In this document: positions 1 to 11,300 of the stretch, piece by piece | Layout: every line of letters begins with the position of its first letter | Numbering within the stretch: position 1 is the stretch's first letter | From: Exophiala sp. HKRS030 | Lineage: Eukaryota > Ascomycota > Eurotiomycetes > Chaetothyriales > Herpotrichiellaceae | Direction: 5' to 3' | NCBI GenBank assembly: GCA_023897205.1 | Contig: JAHWDD010000005.1 | Span: 3,162,001 to 3,226,000, forward strand | Length of the DNA: 64,000 nucleotides | The notes under the pieces: generated by a model | What the model saw: the letters and a program-made list of their open reading frames with translations, nothing else | What the model was told of the DNA's origin: nothing | Databases searched by the model: none | Program-made: the position numbers and the translations under genes

Positions 1-728
1 TGGAATATCAGAGCCATGCTGCACAAAGACGGCTTTTACATCGCGAATTGCGGGTGCCATGAACTCAGGTCGGCTGCAGTTGAACAGGAGGCTTTTTGTA
101 TCCGATTTCAACGCCCAAAGTGCTGCGTTCGTGACAAGTTCTCCAGAACGCAGGCGGGCGGGACTTTGATTGCATTCAGCAAATGTAGCTTCCTCTCTAT
201 CTTCCAGCGTAAATGAGATCCAGAACGGCTTTCCCGTCTCTCTGACGGCCGTCCGTACTGCCTCACCTTCAGCTATGAGGCTTAACGTCTCGCCCAGCCA
301 AAGATCAACATATGGTGCCAAACCGCGGACGAGAACACTCAGATACTCTTGCACTGTTGCTCCATCGTACAGAGAGGGCTCATAACTGCCAAAGATTGGC
401 GGTAAGCATCCAGCGACCAAAATCCTACGGCCACTCCTTGCCATTTCTTCGTCTGCAGCTTCTCGAGCCAATCGCCCTGCGAGCGCTGCCAACTGCTCTC
501 CATGTTCTTTAAAGCGTTCTGCGCCTATGTGGAACGGGACCAATGCGTAAGAATTGGTGGTGAGCACATCTGCACCGGCTACGGCAAATTCATGGTGAAC
601 TTGTTTAACGAAATGCGGAGCCTCAAGAAGCGCACGTGCCGTCCATTCTGGTTGTTCGAATGGGGCACCCAGACGTATCAATTCCCGGGACATGCCCCAT
701 CAAGAATGACGATGTCTGATTGTGGCAT
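1..728 (-). CDS. Homocysteine S-methyltransferase, 3' end outside window, early frameshift
   Basis: Transfers a methyl group from S-methylmethionine or SAM to homocysteine to make methionine; a cytosolic enzyme of the MmuM/Mht1/Sam4 family. The reverse strand is open from 693 to the window edge for 231 codons and shows family blocks: SRELIRLGAPFEQPEW, GADVLTTNSY, AGCLPPIFGSYEPSLYDG, LGETLSLIAEGEAV, PFWISFTLED and a zinc-site segment LLFNCSRPE. A second zinc-site motif (GGCC) would lie beyond the edge. The expected start MPQSDIVILDG begins at 728, but the family's DGGM stretch is out of frame there: the C run at 695-698 is one base short on the plus strand. If the break is real, translation could only begin at the ATG at 693 and would lose the first strand of the barrel. 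Identification is firm; the break is probably a sequence error. Confidence 0.85.
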
Positions 729-1448
729 TGTAGATGACCGTTGTAGAAATATTGGGTTGAAACCTACAGACATTAATAGCCAAGTTGGTGGGGAGATGGG
801 TAGGAGTGAGAAGACCCTGGTTTCGTCTGGTTAAAGATTGGAGCTTTTCAACCAGCGAGCATTGAATCCTTTCCACCACGCTGACAACGCTCGAAAGTAG
901 GATCGCCGCAGAAATCGTAATGGACAAATTGATTATTCGTTCAAACTAGGGAAATGAGTGACTAGGAAATCATCAATTGCACAACATACAGACTGTACGA
1001 CAAACTGTCGTGAACAAGATAGCATACAAAAGGAGGACGGCCACGATCAGTACCAACAAAGGTGGCCTGCGCATCCGCATCCGTGGAACAATTTAAAAGA
1101 CAAAAAAGCAAGGGGGTGATGTAAGCCTTGGCATCAGACAAACCGCCAAGGACGACTTGTGTATGCCGTCCTTCCCTGAACAATTCAATCCTCCATTCTC
1201 ATGCTCATTAAAACCCCAGGTCTCACACCATCTATTGAGCAATCTCAATGAGTGCAATGAATGCCTCGAAGCTTCTTGGGACTTCTGCACGACCATCGGC
1301 TCTTGAGTCTTTCTTTGAGAGAAGATAATCTTGACGAGGAGTGCTGGGCACGTACATCGTCATTGCGGCATTCTTCTGAACAGAATCAACCACAAGCAAC
1401 ATACAAGTCGTTGGTGCCAGTTGGTGTGATTTTGAGAGTGATCCGAGC
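729..1448. other. Intergenic, nothing identified
   Basis: Lies between two minus-strand genes. It should hold the 5' region of the methyltransferase and the 3' region of the next gene. Short open frames on both strands have no recognisable protein features. Confidence 0.6.
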
Positions 1449-2410
1449 TCATCCGGCGGAGAGCTTACGTGCATTCTCAGGACTTAGCCAGTGAAGATGG
1501 CTGAAGAAAGCGGTCAACAAGACCGGTTGTGCCCCGAGCACCACTTCCATTTCCAATGTCGTTCCGATGGCACTCAACTGATTGCGATTTCGTGCTGAGA
1601 CGATGCGACTGTAGCTTTCCCAGATATGTGGCTTGTCGATGTGCAGATACTTTACAAGTTCGCCAAAACGATATACCATGCTTCGAGCCATCTGGTCGTC
1701 TTTCGGCTGAGGATCGTCGCGGAATCCACATCGAATCATGACTCTCTCTGGCACTGTGTCCGGCAAGAAGTGGCCATACAATTGCAGAAGATCTGGCTTG
1801 TCGCAGAGCAGAGCAGCACCGTAAATCACCATGTGTGAGAGAGATGTCTTCTCCTTGCTACGCAGCATGTCGTGGAAGCATTGAACGATCTGCGGCTTTG
1901 ACTTGTAAGCCGAGTTCAGCGTGACCAAGAAAGCCTGGGCCTTTTCGGGCGTTCGCTGGTCACTGGTCCCGCGTGGAGGAGTATATGCCTCGGGATGAAA
2001 TTCTTTGAAATGCTCAACGCATGTCGGTTGAGTGATCAAGAGCTCTGAAACTTTTGCAATGACTTGAGTGCGATTGATAAACTGACGTTTGTGAAGATCC
2101 AAGACGAGAAGTACACTTCGATATGTCAGTGGACTATTCCTGAATTCAGTTCGTACTGCCGCCAAACATTCTTCGACGAACTGCCTTCTGGCTTGGTCGA
2201 CGTCTTGAGCGACCTGCGGCACGTCCGCTTGTTGCGCGCTGCAAAGGATATTAGCATTAGAAGCTGATGAATCCATATGATATAGACCACTTACGTCGGA
2301 GCTAGAGTGTGTTTTTCGATTCCATCCCAAGCAGCAGGCTCTGACAAGTTCACTAGAGCTTTCGTCAAAGCATCGCTCATATTTTCGGACATTGAAGCGG
2401 TGCGACTCAT
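1449..2410 (-). CDS. Triple PAH-repeat (Sin3-like) protein 1
   Basis: Uncharacterised protein of 301 residues from two exons (2410-2295 and 2238-1449; 56-nt intron, phase 2). Three helical repeats resemble the paired amphipathic helix (PAH) domains that Sin3 co-repressors use to bind transcription factors. Repeat 1 is near residues 50-115 (FVEECLAAVRTEF, YRSVLLVLDLHKR, VIAKVSELL, HFKEFHPEAY), repeat 2 near 125-190 (ending YGHFLPDTVPE), repeat 3 near 215-285. A link after repeat 2 reads MIRCGFRDD, followed by YRFGELVKYL; both recur in the two downstream paralogues. No HDAC-interaction region or DNA-binding domain is seen, and the protein is far shorter than Sin3. The start MSRTAS is the most upstream ATG that splices in frame. 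A role as a nuclear adaptor is inference from the fold; the PAH call itself is by consensus pattern only. Confidence 0.6.
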
Positions 2411-3377
2411 GCGATCTCGAAAGACAGGGCTCTGGATGTGGGCGTGCTGGTGTACCCTGGTCTTGAGTTAGTCTAAGAACGCTTTGTGCTGGAGTGTTGA
2501 GTCCTGGAATACGGTGTCGCACGCAGCCTTACAGAAGGTTGTAGATGTTATTCTTCTCAAGCCTGAAGGATAAAACGTCAGCAGGTGAAATACATACATG
2601 ATGCAAGGAAGGAGATTTCAGACCCTTTGGCTGGACTAACGTACTGTTTGTGATGGATGCTGAGGACTATCGGCGCAGCTATCGTCGTAAGTATCAACGA
2701 CTACGAGACGGTTGTTTTCATGAGGGCAAGGTCTGCGACTCAGATCTTGATCAGATGTTCGACTTACGCGCAGGTATCAAGTGAAGCATTGTCACTGCGC
2801 AACGGATGGCGAACCTTTCACTGATAATGAACCACGCAACTACAACTTCACATAAGCGAGCGAACGAGCATGCACATGGTAGTGAATCGGAGTGTTCGAA
2901 CTAATCGCTGATACGCTGTCCTAACTGTCCCCAACACAGGCTGTTACTACTGGAGTTCCATGGAAACAGATCAGTCATTTGAACCTAGAGGAATTCACTA
3001 CAACTTCTGATTGCGTGAGCTCGTGTAACGGAGACAGGATATTGAGAGGGATTGATCATCCAGCGCAGTCTTATGATGTTTGCAAGGCACGACAATCCGC
3101 TCCCGATGTTGTTGGCATGGAAAGCAGGTACCATTCAGTTCTGCCAGACCCATGAACAAAGAATCATTCTCCCACAAGATCTCTGCCAGAATTCACAAAG
3201 AATCATACCCCATCATCCAGATCTCAAGCACAGGTTGCCGAAGCGCCCTTTGCCAGTTAAGTTGAAGGGTTCGCCCATCGCAATTCCCGCTGTGTCAATA
3301 CCCTGACTGGAAACACCAAGTTAGCGTCATCACTTGTATTTCCCCGGTTGGATCTTCTTTTTTGAGATCTTGTGTTT
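2411..3377. other. Intergenic between PAH-like genes 1 and 2
   Basis: About 970 bases. The plus strand has a 43-codon frame at 2654-2785 rich in Arg and Asp, without a family match. Nothing here can be supported as a gene. Confidence 0.5.
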
Positions 3378-4267
3378 TCATTGAGGTCGATCACGGTCAA
3401 GAACATGACAAGTGAAGGCGACCAAGATGGCTGGACGATCGCCAAACGCCAGCTTAGCTTCTCTCAGGGCTTTATCGCGGTCAATAGTTCCATCCCTCCA
3501 GGCCTTGTCAATACGCAAGAAGTGCTGACAGGGTGGAGATTTGCTGCCGCCATACAGATTGAACACAGCCTCGCGGAACCGGTAATCGACCAAACCTTTG
3601 GCCTGCTGCTGGGTGGCCGTAAAAGTGTGATCACGAATTCCTGCGGCGATACGGATTGTCTCGGAGATTCTATTGGCCACGAAACCATGGAATGAACGCA
3701 CAAGCGCAGGCTGAGCGGCGAACAAGGCACTCACTTCGAGCAAGAGGCTGGGAATCTTTTGGGTGTCGAGGTCATAGTTTTTGAGCAGGTCGACAAACCC
3801 CTTATAAATCTCTCGCGAGCCACAGCCGGCGTGGACCGCGTTCATGAACTCACCTACGCCTTCGATATTGCTCTGCATCACCGGGTCTGGGAAATACGCG
3901 TTCGGCTGAAAGTGTTTGAGGAGCGCGCAAATCTCTTTGTCCATGGCGAACATTTGTCCCAGCTGCACATATAGGTCTGAAGTGGCGAGTGTCGCCCATT
4001 GATGCTGGTTCAGGTATCCGAGAAGTACTCGTGAGAAGCCGGGCTTGAGTTTGTATTTCTCCTGCACCTCCTTCACAAATCCTGTGGCATACGCCTGCGC
4101 ATCCATCGTCGTGTCTCCTTCCCAAGTGATGGTTTGAGGTTTACTAAAGACCCGAACTGTCAGTACCACGCAAGGGTTCGGTCTATATTCGCATACCTTT
4201 GCTTGGAAATTGCGACAAGCCATTCGAGGACTTGAATTGCCTCGTGCTCATCATCGATGGAAGCCAT
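3378..4267 (-). CDS. Triple PAH-repeat (Sin3-like) protein 2
   Basis: Paralogue of the flanking genes, 278 residues from two exons (4267-4197 and 4143-3378; 53-nt intron, phase 2, same relative place as in the other two). The first exon encodes a short helix (IQVLEWLVAISKQ). Repeat 1 lies near residues 40-105 (FVKEVQEKYKLKP, LLGYLNQHQ, LKHFQPNAYFP), repeat 2 near 110-180 (FMNAVHAG, VDLLKNYD, VSALFAAQPALVRSFHGFV), repeat 3 near 205-270. The inter-repeat link reads IRIAAGIRDH and is followed by YRFREAVFNLYGG. The hydrophobic spacing and the F..F.P end of repeat 1 fit the PAH consensus. Function unknown. An alternative is an unrelated helical-repeat fold with similar periodicity. Confidence 0.6.
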
Positions 4268-5334
4268 TTCGATCTCTTCACTGATTCCAGACTACGAGCA
4301 AGCCGTAGTCAGCTGTCGATTGAAGACCCCTGAACGAGGTATTACGCGAAAGCGATGAATTGTTAAATAGATCTCTCGGTCAGTTGATTGCTTGTGTGTT
4401 GTGGAAGCACGTCGATCAAACACATATAAAGCAGTTGCGAAAGCGAGTGAGCCTCTTGCGGGAAGTTTTATACCACAATCGATGCTACAAGGGAGTCATC
4501 GTTCCGTGGGAATGAAGTGCGCGAAGGAGCGCCGCTTGACTCAAGAAGATCATGATTCTGGCCCAAGTCACAAAGGTAGACGAACATATATTCACACAAG
4601 CTGGTCAATCAGATGACGGGACGAAATCAAGGAGTTGAATACAAGTCATCATGTTCAGGATGACAATTGGTACATTCACGGTCTCTCATGAGAAAACGTC
4701 CTGCACAATCTCGATTCCCTCACATGGTGACCAATTTGAGACAATCAAGACCTACGCGACAAGCTGGCGGCCGTCTCAGGGCTGGCTTGAGGTCCTATGG
4801 GATGCCAATGATGCGACAGGGAAGCAACAAGATGTATGTAGCATTCAACACGGCGTAACAAACTGCTTCGGTTTCGACGACAGAGATATGTAGAAAGCGA
4901 TGGTTGGAACCCAGGAGATGCTCAACTCTGCGTTCAAGTGCATCCGCAGTAGTGTCAAACCGATGGAATTGATGGGGGTCAATGCCATCCTTGAAGCTGC
5001 ACTACCTCAATATCAAAACGTTTCTGTGTACACAAGCAGTGGACCCAGTCATTTAATGGATATGCTTCAGCATGCTAACAGTTCGATAATAAGTATATTT
5101 TAATTGCATATCTAAGCTAAGCGAGACAAGAGAAGGGCAGGCATCGCAGAGCCCTACTTAGGGGAGAAGAAGCAGCAGAGCGAGTTTTCTAGACAGTCTC
5201 TCTCAACACAAACACGCCCACCAGCTTACCAAAGCGCCAGGACCGTTGAGAGATGATTGCTCAATGGATACAGCACACAGCCAGACAGGAGGCGGTCCAG
5301 ACCCTTTTACTGCAAGGAAGGACGGCAAGGACTA
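4268..5334. other. Intergenic between PAH-like genes 2 and 3
   Basis: About 1.07 kb. An 80-codon plus-strand frame at 4651-4893 has no recognisable features and no PAH-like pattern. It could hold promoter sequence for gene 2. No gene supported. Confidence 0.5.
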
Positions 5335-6390
5335 TCAAGTCAAAGCAAACCCAGTGTAGTGAAGATGTGCTGTGGCCTCCTGTTCAGGGCTGAGGTTCAA
5401 TTCAATGTTGAGTGAGCGACCCGCCGGAGCCCATGGACCGACAATGTGTTTGGCAAATGCTACCCTCATGAGTTGACGATATCTGAAGAAAATGGTCGCG
5501 TCTGCTTCAAAGGTTGCCTTGTCGTCTTCTGTCCAACCCTCGCTAGTCGTGATGCGATCGATCAGGCACTCCAACATCAGCATGGCTTTGACCTCATTGG
5601 CGAGATAGAACTTAGCGGCTTCCCGAAATCTGAATGTCGTCTGTGATCCCATTTGATTAATGTCGAGTGCCAAGCAGTTGTCCCTCAGGCCGACAGCGAT
5701 CAGTATTTCCTCCCGCACGGGCCGACGTACAAAAGTATAAAACCAGTGCAATAACTGAGGCGAATCCGCAAACAATATGCCAACGGCTAAGACTAGTTGA
5801 CCAACAAGGTGAGTTTCCTGGGTAAACGTATATAAGAGCCAAACAAAAGTTCTGTACATGTCAGGCGTTCCTACGTAAAAGTCCCGGACGCAGCCCAGGT
5901 ATGTGGTTATACTGGTTTCTTCAACAGTCACGAAATCTCCAGGGGCATATGTTTCGATCTGAAAGGATTTGGCAAGATCTGCGGTTTCCGGATCGAATGA
6001 AAACATGTTCATGATCTGCTCCTGAGCCGTCGCAGTGTCAATCGTTCTATTTCTGTGTGAGCAAAGGATCATAAGCAGAGCTCTCAACAGGTGAGGTTGT
6101 AGTCTGAACGTATGGGCAACATGTTTGATAAATGGTGCTGTTTGCGATTCTTTAAAAGGCTGCAGAGGTTCTGGTCCGGCCTCGGGAGCGGCTTTAGGAG
6201 GCGGTCTACGATATTAGTGGTTGAGAATTGAAACTGTGGCGTTGAAACAGATTACCTACCCTGTGTTGAGCCAGCGCATAGCTTCGAAAACTTTGTAAAC
6301 CCTTTCGGCAGTCGCGCAGTTGGCAACAGGTAGGTTTTCCGTCAGGCGTTCTGGGCCTACCGAACGTGACTGGCCTGCAGCGTGTGCCAT
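5335..6390 (-). CDS. Triple PAH-repeat (Sin3-like) protein 3
   Basis: Third member of the tandem set, 333 residues from two exons (6390-6260 and 6205-5335; 54-nt intron, phase 2, branch sequence CTAAT). The first exon ends with a helix (VYKVFEAMRWLNT) matching the position of the gene 2 exon-1 helix, then a proline-rich link (PPPKAAPEAGPEP). Repeat 1 is near residues 65-130 (FIKHVAHTFRLQP, LMILCSHRNR, FQIETYAPGDF), repeat 2 near 135-205 (VRDFYVGTPDMYRTF, FADSPQLLHWFYTFV), repeat 3 near 230-300. The link reads LIAVGLRDN, followed by FRFREAAKFYL. The C-terminal tail is longer than in the others. Start chosen at MAHAAGQ because no supported coding sequence lies upstream. Function inferred only from the fold pattern. 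Confidence 0.6.
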
Positions 6391-7027
6391 GGTGCCAGCA
6401 ACACGAGAGATATGGCTGAAAGAGTTTTGTCCCGCGGAGGTATCAGTTCCGATGGTCGGGTTAGTTCGACACTGCGTAGACAACGAACGATTCACATAAT
6501 ATGGCGGATAGAACAGGAAAAGGGAAAAGGCCAATCTGGACAATTTATATGCTCTCATGGTCGACTCCGTGATGATTCGGTCTGTAGTACCAGGTGACAG
6601 AATCATCGTTGCTTCATACTTCTGGGTGACTGGAGTATCAGTCAGCAATACGGTCAGGGCAGTAAGGCAGAGTCGTACCTGACATTGAAGTATGCTTATG
6701 GATATTGTGCTTGTAATCAGTACTTGCAAAAATCCAAACAACAAGCAGTAAGAAAGACAAAGAGTCGCATCAGACCCTAGCAAGGAGATATTGTTATCCA
6801 AGCATTAAAGCCAAACGAATTCCCCTGGCATTGCAACAAGGACGAGATTGACCAGTCAAAAAATATGTAGTCTTGAACGGACTATTGGTGAGGACGGTTT
6901 GATCCATTTGAGAATATACTCTAGAAATTCGCGGGCATGCTTCTAGGCGGTCTAGCAGGGACCGACATGTTTTCAGTGCATCAACCAAATCGAAGCAGAT
7001 TCCCATTGTACCCGTATCTGAACAAGA
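6391..7027. other. Intergenic, nothing identified
   Basis: Space between PAH-like gene 3 and the MPC1 3' end. It contains minus-strand open frames (one of 70 codons at 6794-7006) with no family features. Confidence 0.5.
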
Positions 7028-7834
7028 TCAAGACACCGACTTCTTGGCCTTATCGAGAACCTCAGAAGCTTTGTCCTTTGCCTGGTCTGCTATCGACTCA
7101 GCCTGTGCTTCAAGCTTGGCTTTTTCTGCACGAAGAAGGACCCATTTGTCGGCACCACCTCGACTATGAAGAGATCAGCAGAATGTAATGAGGGCCGTGC
7201 CCATTTTTTTTTTCCAGAACCATGCACTTACTACCAGTAATCATACCACCGATATCCTTGTGTGAGTTGGGCGTTAAAGTTGACGAAGTGGCATGCGAAG
7301 AGAAGATAGTTCTTGGGTTGCACAGCCATGGCATATCGCATGAAGGTCGCGGAGTAAATTGTCAAGGCAGCAGTAAAGGGCCCAGAGATACTGTGACAGT
7401 TGTGAGCGGGGATGTCGCAAAGACGAGGTGTTTAAACATGAGGAAGGAGGAATTGAAGCTGCGCTGCTCAGGGTATTGCAGGAGCAAAATATTATTCCTT
7501 CCTCACTGCACCTTCGGGTATAGGACGTACATGTCAGGGTCCTTTTGCGTATCTAGCACAGCGGCCAGGGGAATACCAAAATTTGACGCCGGTCCCCAAA
7601 AATCTATGGTGAGTCACAAGTCAGCAAGTTGACTATTTTCTCTGGAGGAGCTGTTCTTCAGATCGTGCGACCATGACTGTTGGCTTTCCCCAGCTGCGGA
7701 AAACATCTCAAATGCGCTCCACCAGGAAGGGTGTTATGGAGGACTGGAGGGATCGACGTACGTGTAGAACATAGATAGTCGGAGACCGGGTTGGAGCGAA
7801 TCTTCGCATTTATGGCTTTGATAGCGGCGGCCAT
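7028..7834 (-). CDS. MPC1: Mitochondrial pyruvate carrier subunit 1
   Basis: Subunit of the inner-membrane carrier that imports pyruvate into mitochondria, acting as a heterodimer with an MPC2/MPC3 partner. Four exons (7834-7762, 7603-7531, 7390-7232, 7163-7028) give 146 residues; introns are 158, 140 and 68 nt. Conserved family segments are plain: [18 protein letters not shown] near residues 19-36, [15 protein letters not shown], the helix [18 protein letters not shown], and [10 protein letters not shown] with QGYR at the next helix. The C-terminal tail is a lysine- and alanine-rich helix that varies between fungi. Length is slightly above the usual fungal size (about 120-140) because of that tail. 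Splice joins restore a single frame throughout. Identification is firm. Confidence 0.95.
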
Positions 7835-8384
7835 AGTAAGTTGAGATGGATGAAAGCTACCAGTAAATGAAGACGAGAAAAGGTGGACCGGAGCTTGATC
7901 CAAACGACAGAAGCAGAGGCAGCAGTGGCTTGGATAGAAATGCCTCGACGGGTTACGTGCAAGGTTAACGTGAAATACAAAACTTGGAGGACCGGACGAG
8001 GACGGGGGATGGGAGATGGGGATGAAATGGTGGACGACGTTGAGGGCAACGCGCAGTCCGCATTCTGAGTCGGAGATTCAGCAAATCTCCGCTCGGAGTC
8101 ATGATCACGTGATTGAAAGCTCCTCACACTAACTTGATATGGATGTCAGGCAGAACTATCAGCCTACCCATGCACGAATTTCATACAAACAGGTCGTCCA
8201 TGGGGAAGGATGAAGACTGCTAGATGAATCTGTGATTCCAACAATGCTAGCTACCACATGGTCACCTATAGCAGTACACTGAAGGTATAGAACTTGTGCG
8301 CCTCAAATACAACCGGCCATACACTCCCTATACACTCTGGCAAAGATCGCCCTTGGTCCATATCCCGTACACTATTCTTCCAGC
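7835..8384. other. Intergenic, MPC1 promoter and RIF1 3' region
   Basis: About 550 bases between two minus-strand genes. It should contain the MPC1 promoter and the RIF1 3' UTR. No RNA gene or repeat seen. Confidence 0.5.
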
Positions 8385-11300
8385 TCAAACAGGCCTTTGT
8401 GCCAGAACCTGAGCTTGAAATCGAATCTGGAAACATAAATCATCAATAGCTCGTAAGTCGATCTTGTCCCCCGATGTGCTCGACTTGAGCTGGTCCAGCG
8501 CACTCTGAAGTGAAGTCAAGATTGTGGCCGGCATCAAACCATCCTCATTTACAAGGTCCTGTTGAAGTGCCGAGACATCCTCGACAATGGAAACGTGGCG
8601 AGCGTCACAAGCTGTGATATCTTGGCCGTCAGCATTAGAACGTTCAATTTCCGTTGCCTCGGCGATCTGCGCATTGAGACGTTCATCGTTTCGAATCAGC
8701 TCACTGTCGTCCTGTTGTTCGAGGCGTTGCATATTGCTGTCCACCCTGTCATTGTCAATGTCACTCTCAGTCTTGAATTGTGCGGGATATAGTATCGGCA
8801 CAAGATCCAAATTGCCTGCAGACGGTTGTCTTTCCTTTGATGCACGTCGGCGAGGATATTTCCTAGGTCTACCACGCCGCCGCTTAGTCGTGCCAGTGGG
8901 TTGGGATCCCGCCTCTTCAATCGAGGTTTGAGTGTTTGATTCGGTTCCAGCTTGCGCCGGTGACGATGTGAAGACCTCAATGCAGTCTTGCAGGACCTGT
9001 TGGCTGCCGAGCTGACTCGAGGAACTTCTGTCGTCCAATGAACTCGAAGTTAGTTGCGATGAGATTTTCTGCCTTCTTCTCTTTACTGGGCCTGCGTAGT
9101 TATGTGCTTTTCGTTTTCGAACGTTGTAGGATTTTCTTTCATTTTGAGTCAACTCTTCACCTCCAGCGTGGTCAAGGCGCGATTCAGGCTGTCTGAAAGA
9201 CAAAGGTGAACTCGGTACCTTCCTACTCACATGGCGATCGAGGTCTTGAGAAAGCTGCGAGGCGCTGAGCATATCTATCTCGTCACTGCTGACCTTGACT
9301 TCTTCGACTGGCGTTCTGGGCCGGAAGTCATCGGCAATCGTTGGATTATTCTCCAACCCATGTGCAGAGAAACCCTCATGGTCACCATATGCGATTTGTA
9401 CAGAGTCGGTGGTATTGTTGATGTCTTTCTCGGGTGCAGGTTCGATGATGAGCATATTTTGCGATGAGAAATGGTTCTCTGGCAAAGGCTGGGTATCACG
9501 AACAGGCAGCCTCGTGGCTATCGACCCAACAGATGCTTCTTCTACGGGATCCAACGGTGGTAACCCAATCTGAATGGCAATCTGTGCATCATCGACAGCC
9601 ACTTGCGGGGGTGACGAAAGATTTGCAAGTGCATTAATCCGGTCTTCTGGATTATCAGGCATGGATGGTGGTGACGAGGGAACCTCGAGATCAAGGATCC
9701 GGGCTGTGAAGTGACGTGCTCTCGGAGTAGGGGATTCCATTATCTCCATCTCCGTTTGATCATGATGGGTTGGTAGAACTGGCGTCGATGGACATTCGTC
9801 GAGTATAGCAGCCTTTCTTGCAAATTCACAATCACCATAGCTCTGAGACCTGCTGTGAGGTCGAGGGCTTGACCTGAGGTCCGGAAACACGACTGCTGGC
9901 TCCGAGCGTTGGCGGTCGCGAACCTCTTTCTGATGAGTGGTTAAAAATTGCGATTCGGGTTCATCGTTCGGAGGCGATGATGACACAATTGGCACAAAAT
10001 GCATCTGTGAGTCATCATGTCGAGGCCTTTGTCTAGGATTTGATCTCATAGGACTCGAACCAGTATTGTCTTCGTGATCGTTGCACACTTCCTCCTCCGT
10101 CGCAACCTTCGCGGCCCAATCTATGCGACCTTGGCTCCCAAGTATTGGCGATGGGACGCCGAATTGGTCGACTCCAGCCACAAGTTTGTTGGCAGTCTCC
10201 TCATCCTGTTGAGCGTCTTCAATTTCATTAGTCACGTTTCCAGAATCTTGACGTGATGCGCAAGAATTTTTGGGAGGTGTGAGATTATGCGATTGAGTCA
10301 AGATCTGCTGTAGCTTTGGCCCCACAACTAGGACATCATTTTGTCCGAATTGGGCATTCCACACAATGTAAGCCTCCTGCTTGCAGTCCCCAGTGATGCA
10401 TTCAAACACGGAGCCGAAGACATCATCTAACTCCCTAATATGAATAGTCGGCACCTTGTCTAATACGCTGACGACATTCTGGCCGAGGGAATCAAGATCG
10501 TTCCCTGCTAATTGCGTGAGCGTTCGGATGAGTGGCTCTCTTAGTCTGAGTAACGTTGGTGTCAGGAGTTCTTGTGGTGTGTTTGTCAACAAGCGAGACA
10601 TGATCTCTGAGATTTCATGAGTCTTTTCTGAGCACGGTGTTGTAGCCAGTCTCTCCAGCTGCCCAATAACAAAAGCGTTGAAGAGCTCAAGACATTTCTC
10701 GTACGAAGACACGAGTGCTTGTGATGGGACTCTGTGACCTGGGACGCTTGATTGTGATTCGCCAGCCTCTGGATTCGTGCAGATATCTGAGACCATCGAG
10801 TCGAACAGCTCGGAAAACAAGGGCTTGACATGAGCCAGAGTACCGGCCTCTAGTGTCATCATAATTGAAACGTAGCCCAGCTCAAAGATGGCAGTTCGCA
10901 TCATTTGTCTGATTTGTGCCATACTCTGCTCCAAATCGTTTCTGTTGCTTTGAACGGCCCCTTCCCACCTCTTGCAGAGAAAGTCGAGGACAGCAAAGGT
11001 GGCATTTTTGGCTTCCGCGCTCGGCTTGATCTCTTTGCTGCTGGCCTCTTTCAAAGCCCTCAAGAAGTGAGTCCATGCTACTGCGATATGCGCTTTGTCA
11101 GACTGGCCAGAAGCTCCCCAGGAACTGTATTTCAGGAGGAGACAGAACATATCAACGATTGCGGGACACCTCATTCTCACCCATTTGCAGTCAATAGTGG
11201 GAAGTTCTTCTGGCTCCATGGGTCGTGAATCCTGAAGTGCTCGACCCTCGTTCCAGACCTTGGTTCCTTTCGAAGAATTCCAGAGAAGGGCGATAAGGAC

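Noticed and set aside
2654..2785. Short plus-strand frame between PAH-like genes
   Set aside because: Only 43 codons, basic and without homologous features; could not be joined to another exon convincingly.
6256..6801. 181-codon minus-strand frame including a hydrophobic N-terminus
   Set aside because: Only its 3' part (from 6390) is coherent with the PAH-like gene; the hydrophobic start has no support and no splice need.
10030..10060. tRNA T-loop-like word
   Set aside because: It lies inside the RIF1 coding sequence and has no matching acceptor or anticodon stem. No tRNA or rRNA gene was found in the window.
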